Origin: Ktedonobacteria bacterium
GTDB lineage: Bacteria; Chloroflexota; Ktedonobacteria; Ktedonobacterales; JACDGC01
DNA length: 58,409 bases
Reading direction: 5' to 3'
Assembly: GCA_027459705.1 (NCBI GenBank)
Contig: DAIDHM010000146.1
Location: forward strand, 1-58,409
In this document: in pieces, positions 27,137-35,920 of the stretch
Numbering within the stretch: position 1 is the first letter of the stretch
How the letters are laid out: each line of letters begins with the position of its first letter
Notes under the pieces: generated by a model
What the model saw: the letters and a program-made list of their open reading frames with translations, nothing else
Database searches by the model: none
What the model was told of the DNA's origin: nothing
Translations under genes and position numbers: made by a program

Positions 27137-28045
27137 ATGACACAGATCAGGAAATCTTCCGCCACGGCCGGACTCATCTTGTTGCTCGCCTTAGCGCTCT
27201 CCGGATGCGTGCGATTGGATCGAAGCGTCAACTTAAACAGCGATGGTTCGGGCACATTCGCTCTTCAGGTGGGGTTCTCGACGCAATTGCTCGCCCTGGT
27301 AGGCAACGACGCCCAGCAACAACTGGATACTGGGATCCGCCAGAGCGCTGCCAAAAGCGGCGCGAAGGTGACGACTTCCCAATCCGACGGGTACGATTAC
27401 TGGAAGCTCAGCTACACGTTCAAAAACATTGCCCAATTGAATACACTCTTGAATACTACAACCAATCTCGGGTCTGCAGCGGCAAGCAGTGGGCTCCCAA
27501 CCACGGGCATTACCGAAACCTTCAAGGTCACCCAGAGCAGTGGGTTTCTCAGCAACACCTACCATGTCACCGGTAACCTGGATTTCTCAGGTGGAACGGG
27601 AGCCAGCGCGATTGGCACGACGGGTCCCGGGGCTGCATTGCTGGCAGACGCGCGCGAGACCTTCGCGGTGACGTTCCCCGGCGGTGTCAGCGCGCATAAA
27701 GGCGGCACGGTGAGCGGCGACACAGTAACCTATACTTTAAAATTTGGCGACACTGCCACAGTTGATGCAACTGGCGGTTCCAGCGCGGGCAGCGCGATCG
27801 GGTTGGGTGTTGGCGGTCTGGTAGTCCTGCTGGCGATCGGTGGGCTGGCGTTTTTCTTGCTGCGCCGCCGCAACAGCGCGGTCGCGCCAGCGTCTCCCGC
27901 GCCATTTGGTCCCGCTTCGACCTACCCACAACCAACGAGTCCATTTACGCCGCCATCTAACGCGGATACTTCGGCGAGCGCACCATATTCCACGCCGCCC
28001 CCGCCGATCTATCCTCCCGTCGGGCAACCACCGAATCAGCCATAG
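27137..28045 (+). CDS. LppM/DUF3153-like lipoprotein with C-terminal TM anchor
   Basis: The 302-aa protein starts with a lipoprotein signal (LLALALSGC). The opening of the mature part, CVRLDRSVNLNSDGSGTFALQVGFS, is typical of the LppM/DUF3153 group. A Gly/Ser/Thr-rich middle follows, then a TM segment (about 220-245) with RRRN on its cytoplasmic side and a 50-residue Pro-rich tail. A protein both lipidated and with a C-terminal TM is a known layout in this group. GAGGAG nine bases upstream supports the start. The longer open frame from 26834 has no ribosome site. Confidence 0.8.
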   Translation: MTQIRKSSATAGLILLLALALSGCVRLDRSVNLNSDGSGTFALQVGFSTQLLALVGNDAQQQLDTGIRQSAAKSGAKVTTSQSDGYDYWKLSYTFKNIAQLNTLLNTTTNLGSAAASSGLPTTGITETFKVTQSSGFLSNTYHVTGNLDFSGGTGASAIGTTGPGAALLADARETFAVTFPGGVSAHKGGTVSGDTVTYTLKFGDTATVDATGGSSAGSAIGLGVGGLVVLLAIGGLAFFLLRRRNSAVAPASPAPFGPASTYPQPTSPFTPPSNADTSASAPYSTPPPPIYPPVGQPPNQP

Positions 28046-28074
28046 TACGATTTGGTATGGAATAAGCAGCGTTG

Positions 28075-28101
28075 GGGTGTGCGGCATACTGCCGCGCACC
28101 C
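28075..28101 (+). terminator. Intrinsic terminator of the DUF3153-like gene
   Basis: An 11-bp GC-rich stem (28075-28085 with 28091-28101, one G-U pair) with loop ATACT is followed by TTTTGGATCTTT. It lies 30 bases after the stop codon. Confidence 0.8.
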
Positions 28102-28245
28102 TTTTGGATCTTTGCGTGCCAATCAGGCGCAGGGCCAGGTGCAATGGGTAGGGCAGGCTTGATCCTCTGATGCACGGTTGCACATTGCTGCGGCATATGC
28201 GTATGCTTTTGCAGGCACATACCGTACGAAAAGGAGAGACAACCG

Positions 28246-28758
28246 ATGGCTAAACAATACAACCAACCACCTGCTATGATGATCGATCCCAGCAAGCAGT
28301 ACACCGCCACCTTTCACACGAACAAGGGTGACTTCACCGTCGAACTCTTCGCGCAACAAGCACCCACAACCGTCAACAATTTCGTCTTTCTGGCCCGCGA
28401 AGGCTTCTACAATGGCACTACCTTTCACCGGGTCATCAAGGGTTTCATGGTGCAGGGTGGCGACCCGACAGGAACAGGAACAGGTGGCCCGGGCTACAAA
28501 TTCGCCGATGAGCAGAGTGCCCTGGCGCTGAAGCATTCCTCCGCGGGCATCCTTTCGATGGCAAATGCGGGACCGAACACCAACGGCTCCCAGTTCTTCA
28601 TCACCTATGGCCCTACGCCTCATCTCAACGGCAAGCACGCCGTCTTCGGCCGCGTCATCAGTGGCAGCGAGGTGGTCGACGCCATTCGCGAGCGCGACCC
28701 GCAGCGCGATCGTCAACCAGGCGACCGCATCGATTCCATCGAGATCGTCGAAAGCTAG
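28246..28758 (+). CDS. ppiB: Cyclophilin-type peptidyl-prolyl cis-trans isomerase
   Basis: The 170-aa cytoplasmic protein (no signal peptide) catalyses proline isomerisation. It has the active-site stretch [17 protein letters not shown] with the catalytic Arg, GSQFFITYG and [24 protein letters not shown] ten bases upstream fixes the start. A decayed copy of its 3' end is found at 29542-29632, beyond the toxin-antitoxin pair that follows. Confidence 0.95.
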   Translation: MAKQYNQPPAMMIDPSKQYTATFHTNKGDFTVELFAQQAPTTVNNFVFLAREGFYNGTTFHRVIKGFMVQGGDPTGTGTGGPGYKFADEQSALALKHSSAGILSMANAGPNTNGSQFFITYGPTPHLNGKHAVFGRVISGSEVVDAIRERDPQRDRQPGDRIDSIEIVES

Positions 28759-28769
28759 GGTCACGCGGA

Positions 28770-29192
28770 TCAGAGCAGCAAGCGCACCAATCCGGCTTGC
28801 TCAAAATGATGGTCATTAGTCAACGCCTCAGTTATTCCCATGCGGCGCATGAGGATGAAACTGCTGGCGTCAACCAATGACCATTGCTTGTCAAGTCGCG
28901 CATCAAGCAGTGCCCATGCCTCACCGTCTGTTGCTTGATCAATATGCACTACGCTCACACGTGGATCAGCCCTGATGGTTCTCATGGCTAGCAGAAATGT
29001 TGTTCGTGCGACGTTTCTCCGTTCCAAAAGCGGAGCAAGTTCGCTCAAAACATAGTTTGAGGTGATGATTGGGCATTGTTGCTGGTATGCCTTTTGGACG
29101 ATCTGCTGTGCCTGCTGAAAGTGAGTGTCGCCGCGATCGAGAGCGGCAGCCCAGCCAGAGGTGTCAATGAACAAGCTACTCCTGGCCATCAT
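28770..29192 (-). CDS. PIN-domain ribonuclease toxin (VapC-like)
   Basis: The 140-aa protein has the PIN-domain acidic residues in order: Asp in FIDTSGW, Glu in LSELAP, Asp in LVDASSF and Asp in TNDHHF. These bind the metal used for RNA cleavage. It overlaps the upstream antitoxin gene by 17 bases, as in vapBC modules. GC content is well below that of neighbouring genes, suggesting lateral gain. An 83-base internal part (28947-29029) is repeated exactly at 29635-29717. It ends 11 bases from the convergent cyclophilin gene. Confidence 0.88.
   Translation of the reverse strand: MMARSSLFIDTSGWAAALDRGDTHFQQAQQIVQKAYQQQCPIITSNYVLSELAPLLERRNVARTTFLLAMRTIRADPRVSVVHIDQATDGEAWALLDARLDKQWSLVDASSFILMRRMGITEALTNDHHFEQAGLVRLLL
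28947..29029 (+). repeat. 83-bp exact direct repeat, copy 1 (inside vapC)
   Basis: This stretch is identical base for base to 29635-29717 and lies in the same orientation, 688 bp apart. Identity ends sharply on both sides. Confidence 0.95.
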
Positions 29193-29430
29193 GAGGGTTC
29201 ATTGCCTCCTCGGCAATAATCTGGTCATGCAGCCGTGAGTCCGGGAGGCCATTCGTCTCAACCATCCCCAATAGGTCTAAAATCGAAGGCATATTGCCAG
29301 GTGGCTTTATTGGCAACGCCGCCTGGACGATCTCCACGACGGTTTCTTCAGGCGTCTGGTGATGAGCTTGCGCCAGCGCCGTCAAGACGGCAAACTGATC
29401 GTCAGTGAGCGAGATATTCAGTGTTGTCAT
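29176..29430 (-). CDS. Antitoxin of the VapC-like toxin
   Basis: The 84-aa protein starts MTTLNISLTDDQFAVLTALAQAHHQTPEETVVEIVQ, a strand-helix-helix pattern typical of ribbon-helix-helix or similar small antitoxin DNA-binding domains. The acidic C-terminal half (about 50-84) would wrap the toxin. Its stop overlaps the toxin start by 17 bases. The ribosome site is weak (AAAGGCG about 12 bases upstream). I cannot assign the exact VapB class. Confidence 0.78.
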   Translation of the reverse strand: MTTLNISLTDDQFAVLTALAQAHHQTPEETVVEIVQAALPIKPPGNMPSILDLLGMVETNGLPDSRLHDQIIAEEAMNPHDGQE

Positions 29431-29541
29431 GGTGTAAGAGCGCCTTTCTCCTCAATGATCGTTTTCATTCTAGCATAGCTTGAGCTTGTACGCGAACCAG
29501 GTCGGCGGTAGGAATGGAGTGCGCGCGATAGGGAAATAATA

Positions 29542-29632
29542 ATGGCAAGCACGCCGTCTTCGGCCGCGCCATCTGTGGCAGCGAGGTGGTTGATGCTATT
29601 CGCGAGCGCGCTCCGTAGCGCGATCTCCAACT
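29542..29632 (+). pseudogene. Decayed fragment of a cyclophilin gene 3' end
   Basis: About 91 bases align with 28626-28716 of ppiB with roughly 80 matches. The fragment would read [25 protein letters not shown] and then a stop replacing Gln. Most changes are C to T at third positions, so it is an old or paralogous copy, unlike the exact repeat that follows it. Confidence 0.8.
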
Positions 29633-29634
29633 AT

Positions 29635-29717
29635 CACTACGCTCACACGTGGATCAGCCCTGATGGTTCTCATGGCTAGCAGAAATGTTGTTCGTGCGAC
29701 GTTTCTCCGTTCCAAAA
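29635..29717 (+). repeat. 83-bp exact direct repeat, copy 2 (vapC fragment)
   Basis: It is identical to 28947-29029 inside the toxin gene, directly adjoining the decayed cyclophilin fragment. It is too short to code for a toxin and marks a recent rearrangement. Confidence 0.95.
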
Positions 29718-29761
29718 CCTGAAACTTGGCAACCACTCCTGCTTATGCTCGAGCGATAGCG

Positions 29762-29767
29762 TATAAT
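29762..29767 (+). promoter_or_regulatory. Consensus -10 element of the 652-aa protein gene
   Basis: A perfect TATAAT lies 33 bases before the start codon. No convincing -35 is visible; upstream sequence is the recombination scar. Confidence 0.45.
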
Positions 29768-29799
29768 ATTCCTAAAACCGAGGACGTTGAGGGAGCGCT

Positions 29800-31758
29800 A
29801 TGCAGCAAGATCGACCGGGCGCGGGACGCAACCAATCGCGCGAAGTGAACGCCAATGCCGCGAGTGAAGTGGAACATCAGGCCGGCAAGCGTGAAGTCGA
29901 AATGTACGTCCGCACGTATCGTTCTCTCTTGCGCAGCTCGGGAGATGTAGGACTGAAAGCGCTGATCCAATCGCATTACAACATTGACTCCGCCCTGCAC
30001 CCCGATGCCAAATCCTCGGATCCGGATATGTCGGCGTTTATCTATAGCACACTGCGCTTGCCGCCAGAGATCTTGCGTTGCCATCGCATCTTGCTGGGGC
30101 AGTCTGATGAGGTCTTTCGCCAGCAAAATATCACCATCGACCAATGGCAGGCCGTGACGGCCTCCGCGCGCCGCCGCCGCTGGTATTATGATGGCAAGAA
30201 CACCCTGGCGGTCTTCATCGCCAGCGAGAGTGATATCGACGATATCGTGCCAACGCTCGTCGCCTTTCAGATTGAGTGGAATAAATTTCACTGGCTGCTG
30301 AACGTTGACCCAACCACGATGCAACTCTTGGAGAGCCGCGTCGATCATAACTCACCCGTCTTCGCTGAGATTACCAAGGTCGTACGCGAGCGGCTCCATG
30401 TCTCACTCGACGACTGGCGACGACTGGAATTGATGTGGGGCGATTTACTCTGGGCCAATCTGCTGATCATTGGCCGTGATCGCAAGAATTTGACGATGCG
30501 CATGGTCGGCGGATCCTATGTCGATTTCGCCCGAACCGCGCGGCGCTGGTGGGGGCCAATCGAGAAACTCATCGAAGACCTGCGGCTGGTCAATCGGCCG
30601 GTCTATTTTGTCTCGAGCAATATGCATAGCGTCGCCAATTTGATCAGCGGGATGGCTACCCGCCGCCAGGAGGAGATCACGCGTTTTGCCTTGAGCGGCG
30701 CCGACCCCTACCTGATGGAGGAGTGCCGTAAACTGAAAGAAGGCCATACCCAGGGAAACCTGCAAAATTTTCTCTACTATGCCGCCCGTGAATATATGCG
30801 AACCGCCGCCGGACGTGAATATGCCCGGGCGCGGCCTGTCGATGAACAGGAGCACGGCATCTGGCATGTCAGCGCGCGTCAGGGTATGGAACTGGATGCC
30901 CAGGTCATTGATGTTGGGAAGATCCGACCGGGGGATCTCGATGAACGCTGCCAGGTGGCTGGCTATGATCGCCTGCAAGAGTCACGCGCCATCATCCTGA
31001 ATATCGACTATCCGCTGGGCATTGCCGCCTACCGGGTATTACGCGAGATGTTGACGAATCTCACCGACGTCCGCGGGGTCTATATCTTGGGGAAGGCAGC
31101 CACCCTGAATGCGAGTATCGGCGATGTTATGATCTCAAATGTCATCTTCGACGAGCACTCCCAGAACGTCTTTTGGTTAGATAATTGTTTCAGCGCCGCG
31201 GACCTCAGCCGCTTTCTGGTCTATGGATCAGTATTGGATAACCAGCGCGCGGTATCCAGCAAGGGCACGTACTTACAGAACCGTCAATATCTCGATTTTT
31301 ACTACAATTCTAACTATACGGTCATCGAGATGGAGGCTGGTCCTTATATGGAAGCGGTCTACGAGGACATTTATTCGACGCGCTATCCCATTGGCGAAAA
31401 CATCAATTTCGCCAAGATGCCCTTCGATGTGGGCATCCTCCATTATGCGTCAGATACGCCATACACCCGTGGTAAGAATCTTGGCGCGGGGAGCCTGTCA
31501 TATTATGGAATGGATAGCACCTACGCTGCCGCGATCGCCATCTTGCGGCGTATCCTGGATCGCGAGGTAGGGGCCGCCGCGCGTGGCGCGCTCGCTCAGC
31601 GCGCCACGGCCAACACCAGCGGATACCTCGATCCCACATCGCCTTCCGCCACGGGCGTCTTGCGCGCATCGCAGATCAGTAACCTTCCGGCATCTGCACC
31701 GACGCCGGGGATGCCGCCGCAACTCAATCTGCCGCAAGGCCCCAAGATGCCAAGTTGA
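29800..31758 (+). CDS. 652-aa protein with a nucleoside-phosphorylase-like C-terminal domain
   Basis: Function is unknown. Residues 1 to about 350 are mostly helical and charged, with many Trp and Arg and no known motif. Residues about 390-590 show features of the nucleoside phosphorylase (PNP/UDP) superfamily: GVYILGKAATLNASIGDVMISN (426-447), where a Gly-rich strand precedes the V-GD-I turn; VIEMEAGPYMEAVYE (508-522), matching the ribose-binding E-M-E motif; and HYASDTPYT (548-556), matching the base-binding SD motif. The last 60 residues are Pro/Ser-rich and probably disordered. GAGGGAG six bases upstream supports the start. It may belong to a conserved uncharacterised family (possibly DUF6909, from memory only). 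It stands alone. Confidence 0.85.
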   Translation: MQQDRPGAGRNQSREVNANAASEVEHQAGKREVEMYVRTYRSLLRSSGDVGLKALIQSHYNIDSALHPDAKSSDPDMSAFIYSTLRLPPEILRCHRILLGQSDEVFRQQNITIDQWQAVTASARRRRWYYDGKNTLAVFIASESDIDDIVPTLVAFQIEWNKFHWLLNVDPTTMQLLESRVDHNSPVFAEITKVVRERLHVSLDDWRRLELMWGDLLWANLLIIGRDRKNLTMRMVGGSYVDFARTARRWWGPIEKLIEDLRLVNRPVYFVSSNMHSVANLISGMATRRQEEITRFALSGADPYLMEECRKLKEGHTQGNLQNFLYYAAREYMRTAAGREYARARPVDEQEHGIWHVSARQGMELDAQVIDVGKIRPGDLDERCQVAGYDRLQESRAIILNIDYPLGIAAYRVLREMLTNLTDVRGVYILGKAATLNASIGDVMISNVIFDEHSQNVFWLDNCFSAADLSRFLVYGSVLDNQRAVSSKGTYLQNRQYLDFYYNSNYTVIEMEAGPYMEAVYEDIYSTRYPIGENINFAKMPFDVGILHYASDTPYTRGKNLGAGSLSYYGMDSTYAAAIAILRRILDREVGAAARGALAQRATANTSGYLDPTSPSATGVLRASQISNLPASAPTPGMPPQLNLPQGPKMPS

Positions 31759-31834
31759 AGCCACACTGCCTGGATGGTGTATCCCGGAACCCGGGCCCGC
31801 GTCCATGCGGGCATAGGCGCAATTCTGTACCATC

Positions 31835-34078
31835 TCAGGCAATCGGCGATGAGTCAAGCAAGTGGATATAGTCACCTGGCACCAGGTCTTCCCAGCGCTC
31901 GCCGGGAAGGAGATCCACTCCCACGTGCGTATACGCATCGGCGACAAAGACCGCGCAACTGAAGCGATTGGCGCTGGCATTGCCGAGACGCAGGCCAGGC
32001 AGAATGCGATCGAAGGCAATCAAAGCGAGACCACGTGTGTCGTATGGCTTGCCGATCTGGTCGCGCGCCCAGTCCGCGGCCGCGGTGCGCTGGGTGTCCG
32101 CGACCCGCGGCCGGATGCCCGTGACGCGCCGATTGCCGAGAAGATAGCGCCGCACGCCATGGGGCATCGCCTCGATGACCATGCCCTCGCCATCATAGAT
32201 CGCGACATGGTGGAAGTAGGAGAGCGTCGCAATCTCGATGATGCGAGCGCCCATGGTACCATCCGGCCCAAAGAGCACAATATCGCCACGTTGCAGCGGC
32301 TCCATGACTGCCACGGGCACCATCGCCATATTCATCGACGGATTCGTGGGTGGTGGCGTGGGGGTACGGGCGTCGTGCGGGCTAGTATGCCGCTCCAGGT
32401 GAGATGGGCGCTGGGTCAGGTGGAGCAAGACCCGTTGCGCGACCGCTAACAGGGAGATCAGCAGACTCAGCCAGGTTGCGCCGATCAGGAATCCCAGTGC
32501 GCGGCTCTCATGTTGGCGTTCGCGGTTCTCCGCGCTGGGTGGTTGGGTGCCGCCAAACCACGCGGCCAACGCGCCGAGACCTGCCAGCAACGCGCCGCGC
32601 CGCCAGGAAGGGCGTCGACTGGTCCAGATGCCCGCGGCGAGCACACCCGACGCCGCGACCGCGCGCATCGCGCGTGTTTCAGGCGTGGGGGCCTTGGGAA
32701 AGAAGGCTTGGATGCTACGCGCTACCCAGCGCGATCCCCCGGCCAGTGTGGTAGCGACCGCTTCCAGCGGTAAGCCCAGGCGTATGAACGCGGCGATCAA
32801 CGTCGCGAGCGTGCCCCGCCAGACCCAGCGATCGCGCAGCGGATGGTAAACCGCCGCCTTGGCTGGGCGCGCCGCATGCCAGAATGGCCACCAGCGCAGG
32901 CGATACGCCAAGAAGGTCAAGCCGCCGCTCACCACGGTCGCAATCCAGCTGAAGAGCGCTAACGTGCTCCACCGATGAGCAATCTCTTCTGGAGCATATG
33001 TATGATTGGGATCCTGCATATCCGCACTGGGCAGGATGGCGCGCCAGAGCCGCTGAATGGGAACTGCAGTCTGCTGGCGTTCCGCCTCTTCGACAGGTGG
33101 GGCCATCAATCGTAACGCGCCAGCCTTGATCGCGATATTGATGGGTGTGGTTCCTGCGGCTTCACCATCAATCGCGACCGGCATAGGCGGATAGACACGA
33201 ATCCGCACGGTACGCGCTTGCCGCAAGTGGGTATGCTGGTGCATTTCGCGTTGTCCAGTGGCAATTGCCCAATAATGGAGGAGGAGATCGCGGCGGCGGC
33301 TATAGCGCATGGTCACGATATCCAGTCGACCATCACTGATTGATGCTTCCTTACCACTGCGGATGCCGAGCCCATAATAGGGCGTGTTGGAGATCGTGAT
33401 CTGGCGGATACGAACCTGCCGTTTTTTTCCGTCAATGGTCAAGGTGACCACCTGCGATTGCGAACGATTGATGAGTTGCATCGCACCGAAAAGGCCCTGA
33501 ATCAGACCACGAACTCCATGGTGGCGCATTGCTTCCCCAAGGGGAAAAAGCGGGGCTTCAAGTCCAACGCTGACGGCTTCCATGAAAGGGTGGCCATTCG
33601 CAATGCCCACATCAATCTGGCGTGGCTTGCCATGCGTCAAGACCTGAATGGCCGCGAAGGGATCCGCGGGGATGCCAACGCTGAGCGCGACGTTATTCAT
33701 GGTCCCCAGCGGCAGAATGCCGAGAATCACCTCACTGCCTACCAACCCGGCCGCGACCTCATGAATGGTGCCATCGCCGCCCGCCGCGACAACCATGGTG
33801 ACTCCATCATGCACCGCCTGGTGCGCGATGCCATGCCCATGATCCTGCTCGGTCGTCGGAATGACCTCTACCTGATATCCGACTTCTTCAAGTTCGTGGG
33901 TGGCCGCCGTCACGATGTCGTCAGAGCCATGTCCTTGAAAGGCCATTGGATTGATGATCAATCTGACCAGACGCGCGGTGGTCGGCTGGTCCACGGTGGT
34001 CGGCACCTTTGCGACCAATGGCGCGCCTGGTTCCGGGTCTCCCGGTTGACGGACTTGTGTAGATCGTGCGTCGCTCAT
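31835..34078 (-). CDS. Fusion of a diacylglycerol-kinase-like domain, membrane region and permuted papain-fold domain
   Basis: Residues about 36-330 are a YegS/DgkB-type lipid kinase domain: INPMAFQG nucleotide loop, GGDGT at 100-104, PLGTMNNVA (123-131), SDGRLDIV and a closing VAIDGE. Residues about 375-400, 420-445, 475-490, 495-510 and 525-550 are hydrophobic, giving a membrane region. After a Pro-rich linker, residues 590-747 match the YiiX/NlpC-P60 permuted papain fold: RGDIVLF, catalytic-type His624 in FHHVAIYDG, Glu636 in VIEAMPHGV, GKPYDTRGL, and Cys708 in FSCAVFVADAY. Both catalytic halves look intact. GGAGGG seven bases upstream sets the start. It lies 54 bases downstream of a histidine kinase gene on the same strand. 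Substrates are unknown. Confidence 0.9.
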   Translation of the reverse strand: MSDARSTQVRQPGDPEPGAPLVAKVPTTVDQPTTARLVRLIINPMAFQGHGSDDIVTAATHELEEVGYQVEVIPTTEQDHGHGIAHQAVHDGVTMVVAAGGDGTIHEVAAGLVGSEVILGILPLGTMNNVALSVGIPADPFAAIQVLTHGKPRQIDVGIANGHPFMEAVSVGLEAPLFPLGEAMRHHGVRGLIQGLFGAMQLINRSQSQVVTLTIDGKKRQVRIRQITISNTPYYGLGIRSGKEASISDGRLDIVTMRYSRRRDLLLHYWAIATGQREMHQHTHLRQARTVRIRVYPPMPVAIDGEAAGTTPINIAIKAGALRLMAPPVEEAERQQTAVPIQRLWRAILPSADMQDPNHTYAPEEIAHRWSTLALFSWIATVVSGGLTFLAYRLRWWPFWHAARPAKAAVYHPLRDRWVWRGTLATLIAAFIRLGLPLEAVATTLAGGSRWVARSIQAFFPKAPTPETRAMRAVAASGVLAAGIWTSRRPSWRRGALLAGLGALAAWFGGTQPPSAENRERQHESRALGFLIGATWLSLLISLLAVAQRVLLHLTQRPSHLERHTSPHDARTPTPPPTNPSMNMAMVPVAVMEPLQRGDIVLFGPDGTMGARIIEIATLSYFHHVAIYDGEGMVIEAMPHGVRRYLLGNRRVTGIRPRVADTQRTAAADWARDQIGKPYDTRGLALIAFDRILPGLRLGNASANRFSCAVFVADAYTHVGVDLLPGERWEDLVPGDYIHLLDSSPIA

Positions 34079-34132
34079 CTCGAAACCCTCCGGTATCTAG
34101 CAAAATATCTGGCGCCCTCCGCCCGGGCAGGC

Positions 34133-35719
34133 TCAACGAACGAGTGCGACGATTGGCGCTGTTACCCGTTCTGCGAGGGGTAAGGAGAACGTGAAGGTGG
34201 ATCCCTTCCCCAATTCGCTCTCTACCCAGATGCGACCACCGTGAGCACTGATAATTGCCTGGCAGATATAGAGCCCCAGGCCGGCTCCGGACGTTTGACG
34301 CGTGAGATCGCCATCCAGGCGGTGAAAGCGATCGAAGATCTCCGTTTGAGCGCGATAAGGGATACCAGGCCCCTCATCACTGATCTTCACCTGCACCTCA
34401 TCACGGGTTGCTTGTGTGGAGACGGTGATCCGGGTTCCTGATGGGGCATATTTGATGGCATTGTCGAGCAGATTCATGACCACTTCTTCAATCCGGGTTA
34501 CATCCGCGAAGACCGTTGGCAGAGGCTCTGGCTGATCCAGAATCAACGTATGCCTAACGCCGCGGACGCGCGCCCGTCGCACGCAGACAGCCAGCATCTC
34601 TTCGATATCCAGCGGGGCGGGCGACATCGACAATCCTCCCGCCTGGATACGCGATGCATACAGCAAATTGCCGACCATATGACTCAAGCGATCAGCTTCA
34701 TCCTCGATGGCATGCAGGCGATCGCGCAGAGCATCGCCCGTCCAGTGCGCATCTGGTCGACTCAACGTCGAGGCATAGCCTTTGATAATGGCGATAGGTG
34801 TCTGAAGTTCATGCGAGACCACCGAGACAATCGTTGAGCTGATATTCTCGAACGCGTGGTTATTACTCATATCTCGCACATTCATAATGCCGCTGATCGG
34901 GGTTCCTTCGGGGGTTCGCGCCACTCCCGTAGTGACCGCGACGGCGATCGGCTCACCATCGCGCGCGTGGATGATGATCTCGCGCGCCACGACTGGCTGC
35001 TTGGTTGCGAAGGCTTCGACGAGGGGGCAGTCCTCGAGATGCAAAGGCGTACCATCGGTGGTCGCGGGGCGCAAGACCTCGGAGTAATAGCGTCCATTCA
35101 TGCCCCGCGCATCCATCCCCAGCATGCGCGCCAGGGCAGGGTTGCAGCCGGTGATGCGTAATTGAGGGTCGACGGTGAGGATGCCATCGCCACTGAACGT
35201 AAAGACGGCTTCCAATTGATCGCGTTGCTCGATGAGGATGCGCGCATCCAACAACGAGCGGAGATGCGCACTGATCTGCCCGACATAGGCGGTGCGCGTG
35301 CGAGGTTGTGCCAGGGGTGCCCGTTGTGGCATGCCTGGCAGTCCAAGATAGACGATCCACCCTAAATGAATGATGGTGCGCCCTGCTCCGGTGGTTTGCA
35401 GACGTAGGGCGACGGCTTCGCCATCATTTGGCCCGCCCAGTCGCGCGACGGAAGACGGCCAGACCTCCGGGGCGATTGGGAATGCGGCGAAGTCGCCACG
35501 CAAGCGCAGATCCAGCATACCGCGCATCCACTGCAAAAATTTACGCGCCTCGGGTTGCGTCATCCCCCATCCTACGATGAGCCCGGCCGGTGCGCCTGGT
35601 TGCGGCACACAGTCCAACACACAGGCTTGCGCGTCCAACATCAAGGCGGTATTGCCCAGGAAGGTGTCAATCAGATCGGTGACGCCCAGCGCGAGATGGT
35701 GGGGGGGGAGCTCTGGCAT
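34133..35719 (-). CDS. PAS-domain sensor histidine kinase
   Basis: The 528-aa protein has a GAF-like N-terminal region (about 1-145), a PAS domain (about 165-285, FSGDGILTVDPQLRITGCN), a HisKA dimerisation domain with phospho-acceptor His303 in SHELQTP, and a HATPase domain with N box NLLDNAIKYAPSG, G1 DEGPGIP and G2 GAGLGLYI. No TM segment is present, so it senses in the cytoplasm or at the membrane surface. GAGGAAC seven bases upstream favours 35719 over the longer frame to 35824. No response regulator gene is adjacent. The lipid-kinase/papain fusion follows on the same transcript. Confidence 0.92.
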   Translation of the reverse strand: MPELPPHHLALGVTDLIDTFLGNTALMLDAQACVLDCVPQPGAPAGLIVGWGMTQPEARKFLQWMRGMLDLRLRGDFAAFPIAPEVWPSSVARLGGPNDGEAVALRLQTTGAGRTIIHLGWIVYLGLPGMPQRAPLAQPRTRTAYVGQISAHLRSLLDARILIEQRDQLEAVFTFSGDGILTVDPQLRITGCNPALARMLGMDARGMNGRYYSEVLRPATTDGTPLHLEDCPLVEAFATKQPVVAREIIIHARDGEPIAVAVTTGVARTPEGTPISGIMNVRDMSNNHAFENISSTIVSVVSHELQTPIAIIKGYASTLSRPDAHWTGDALRDRLHAIEDEADRLSHMVGNLLYASRIQAGGLSMSPAPLDIEEMLAVCVRRARVRGVRHTLILDQPEPLPTVFADVTRIEEVVMNLLDNAIKYAPSGTRITVSTQATRDEVQVKISDEGPGIPYRAQTEIFDRFHRLDGDLTRQTSGAGLGLYICQAIISAHGGRIWVESELGKGSTFTFSLPLAERVTAPIVALVR

Positions 35720-35829
35720 AGGCGATGTTCCTCGCGTCGACCAACGCAGTTGCTCAAGCCAGCAGGTGTTTTGGCCTGTTCTGTGTTCAGAGCCAGGCAA
35801 GCTGTCTTGCTTACCATTATCCATTCAAT

Positions 35830-35838
35830 ATTGTACCA
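35830..35838 (-). promoter_or_regulatory. Extended -10 promoter of the histidine kinase operon
   Basis: On the minus strand TGG-TACAAT forms an extended -10 about 110 bases before the start at 35719. Confidence 0.45.
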
Positions 35839-35920
35839 TACATCACGTCATGCCTGGTCCACAGGCTCTCTACATAGTACAAATCATTCCCGGGCGCGCA
35901 CGGAGCCAACCTAAAGCTGG

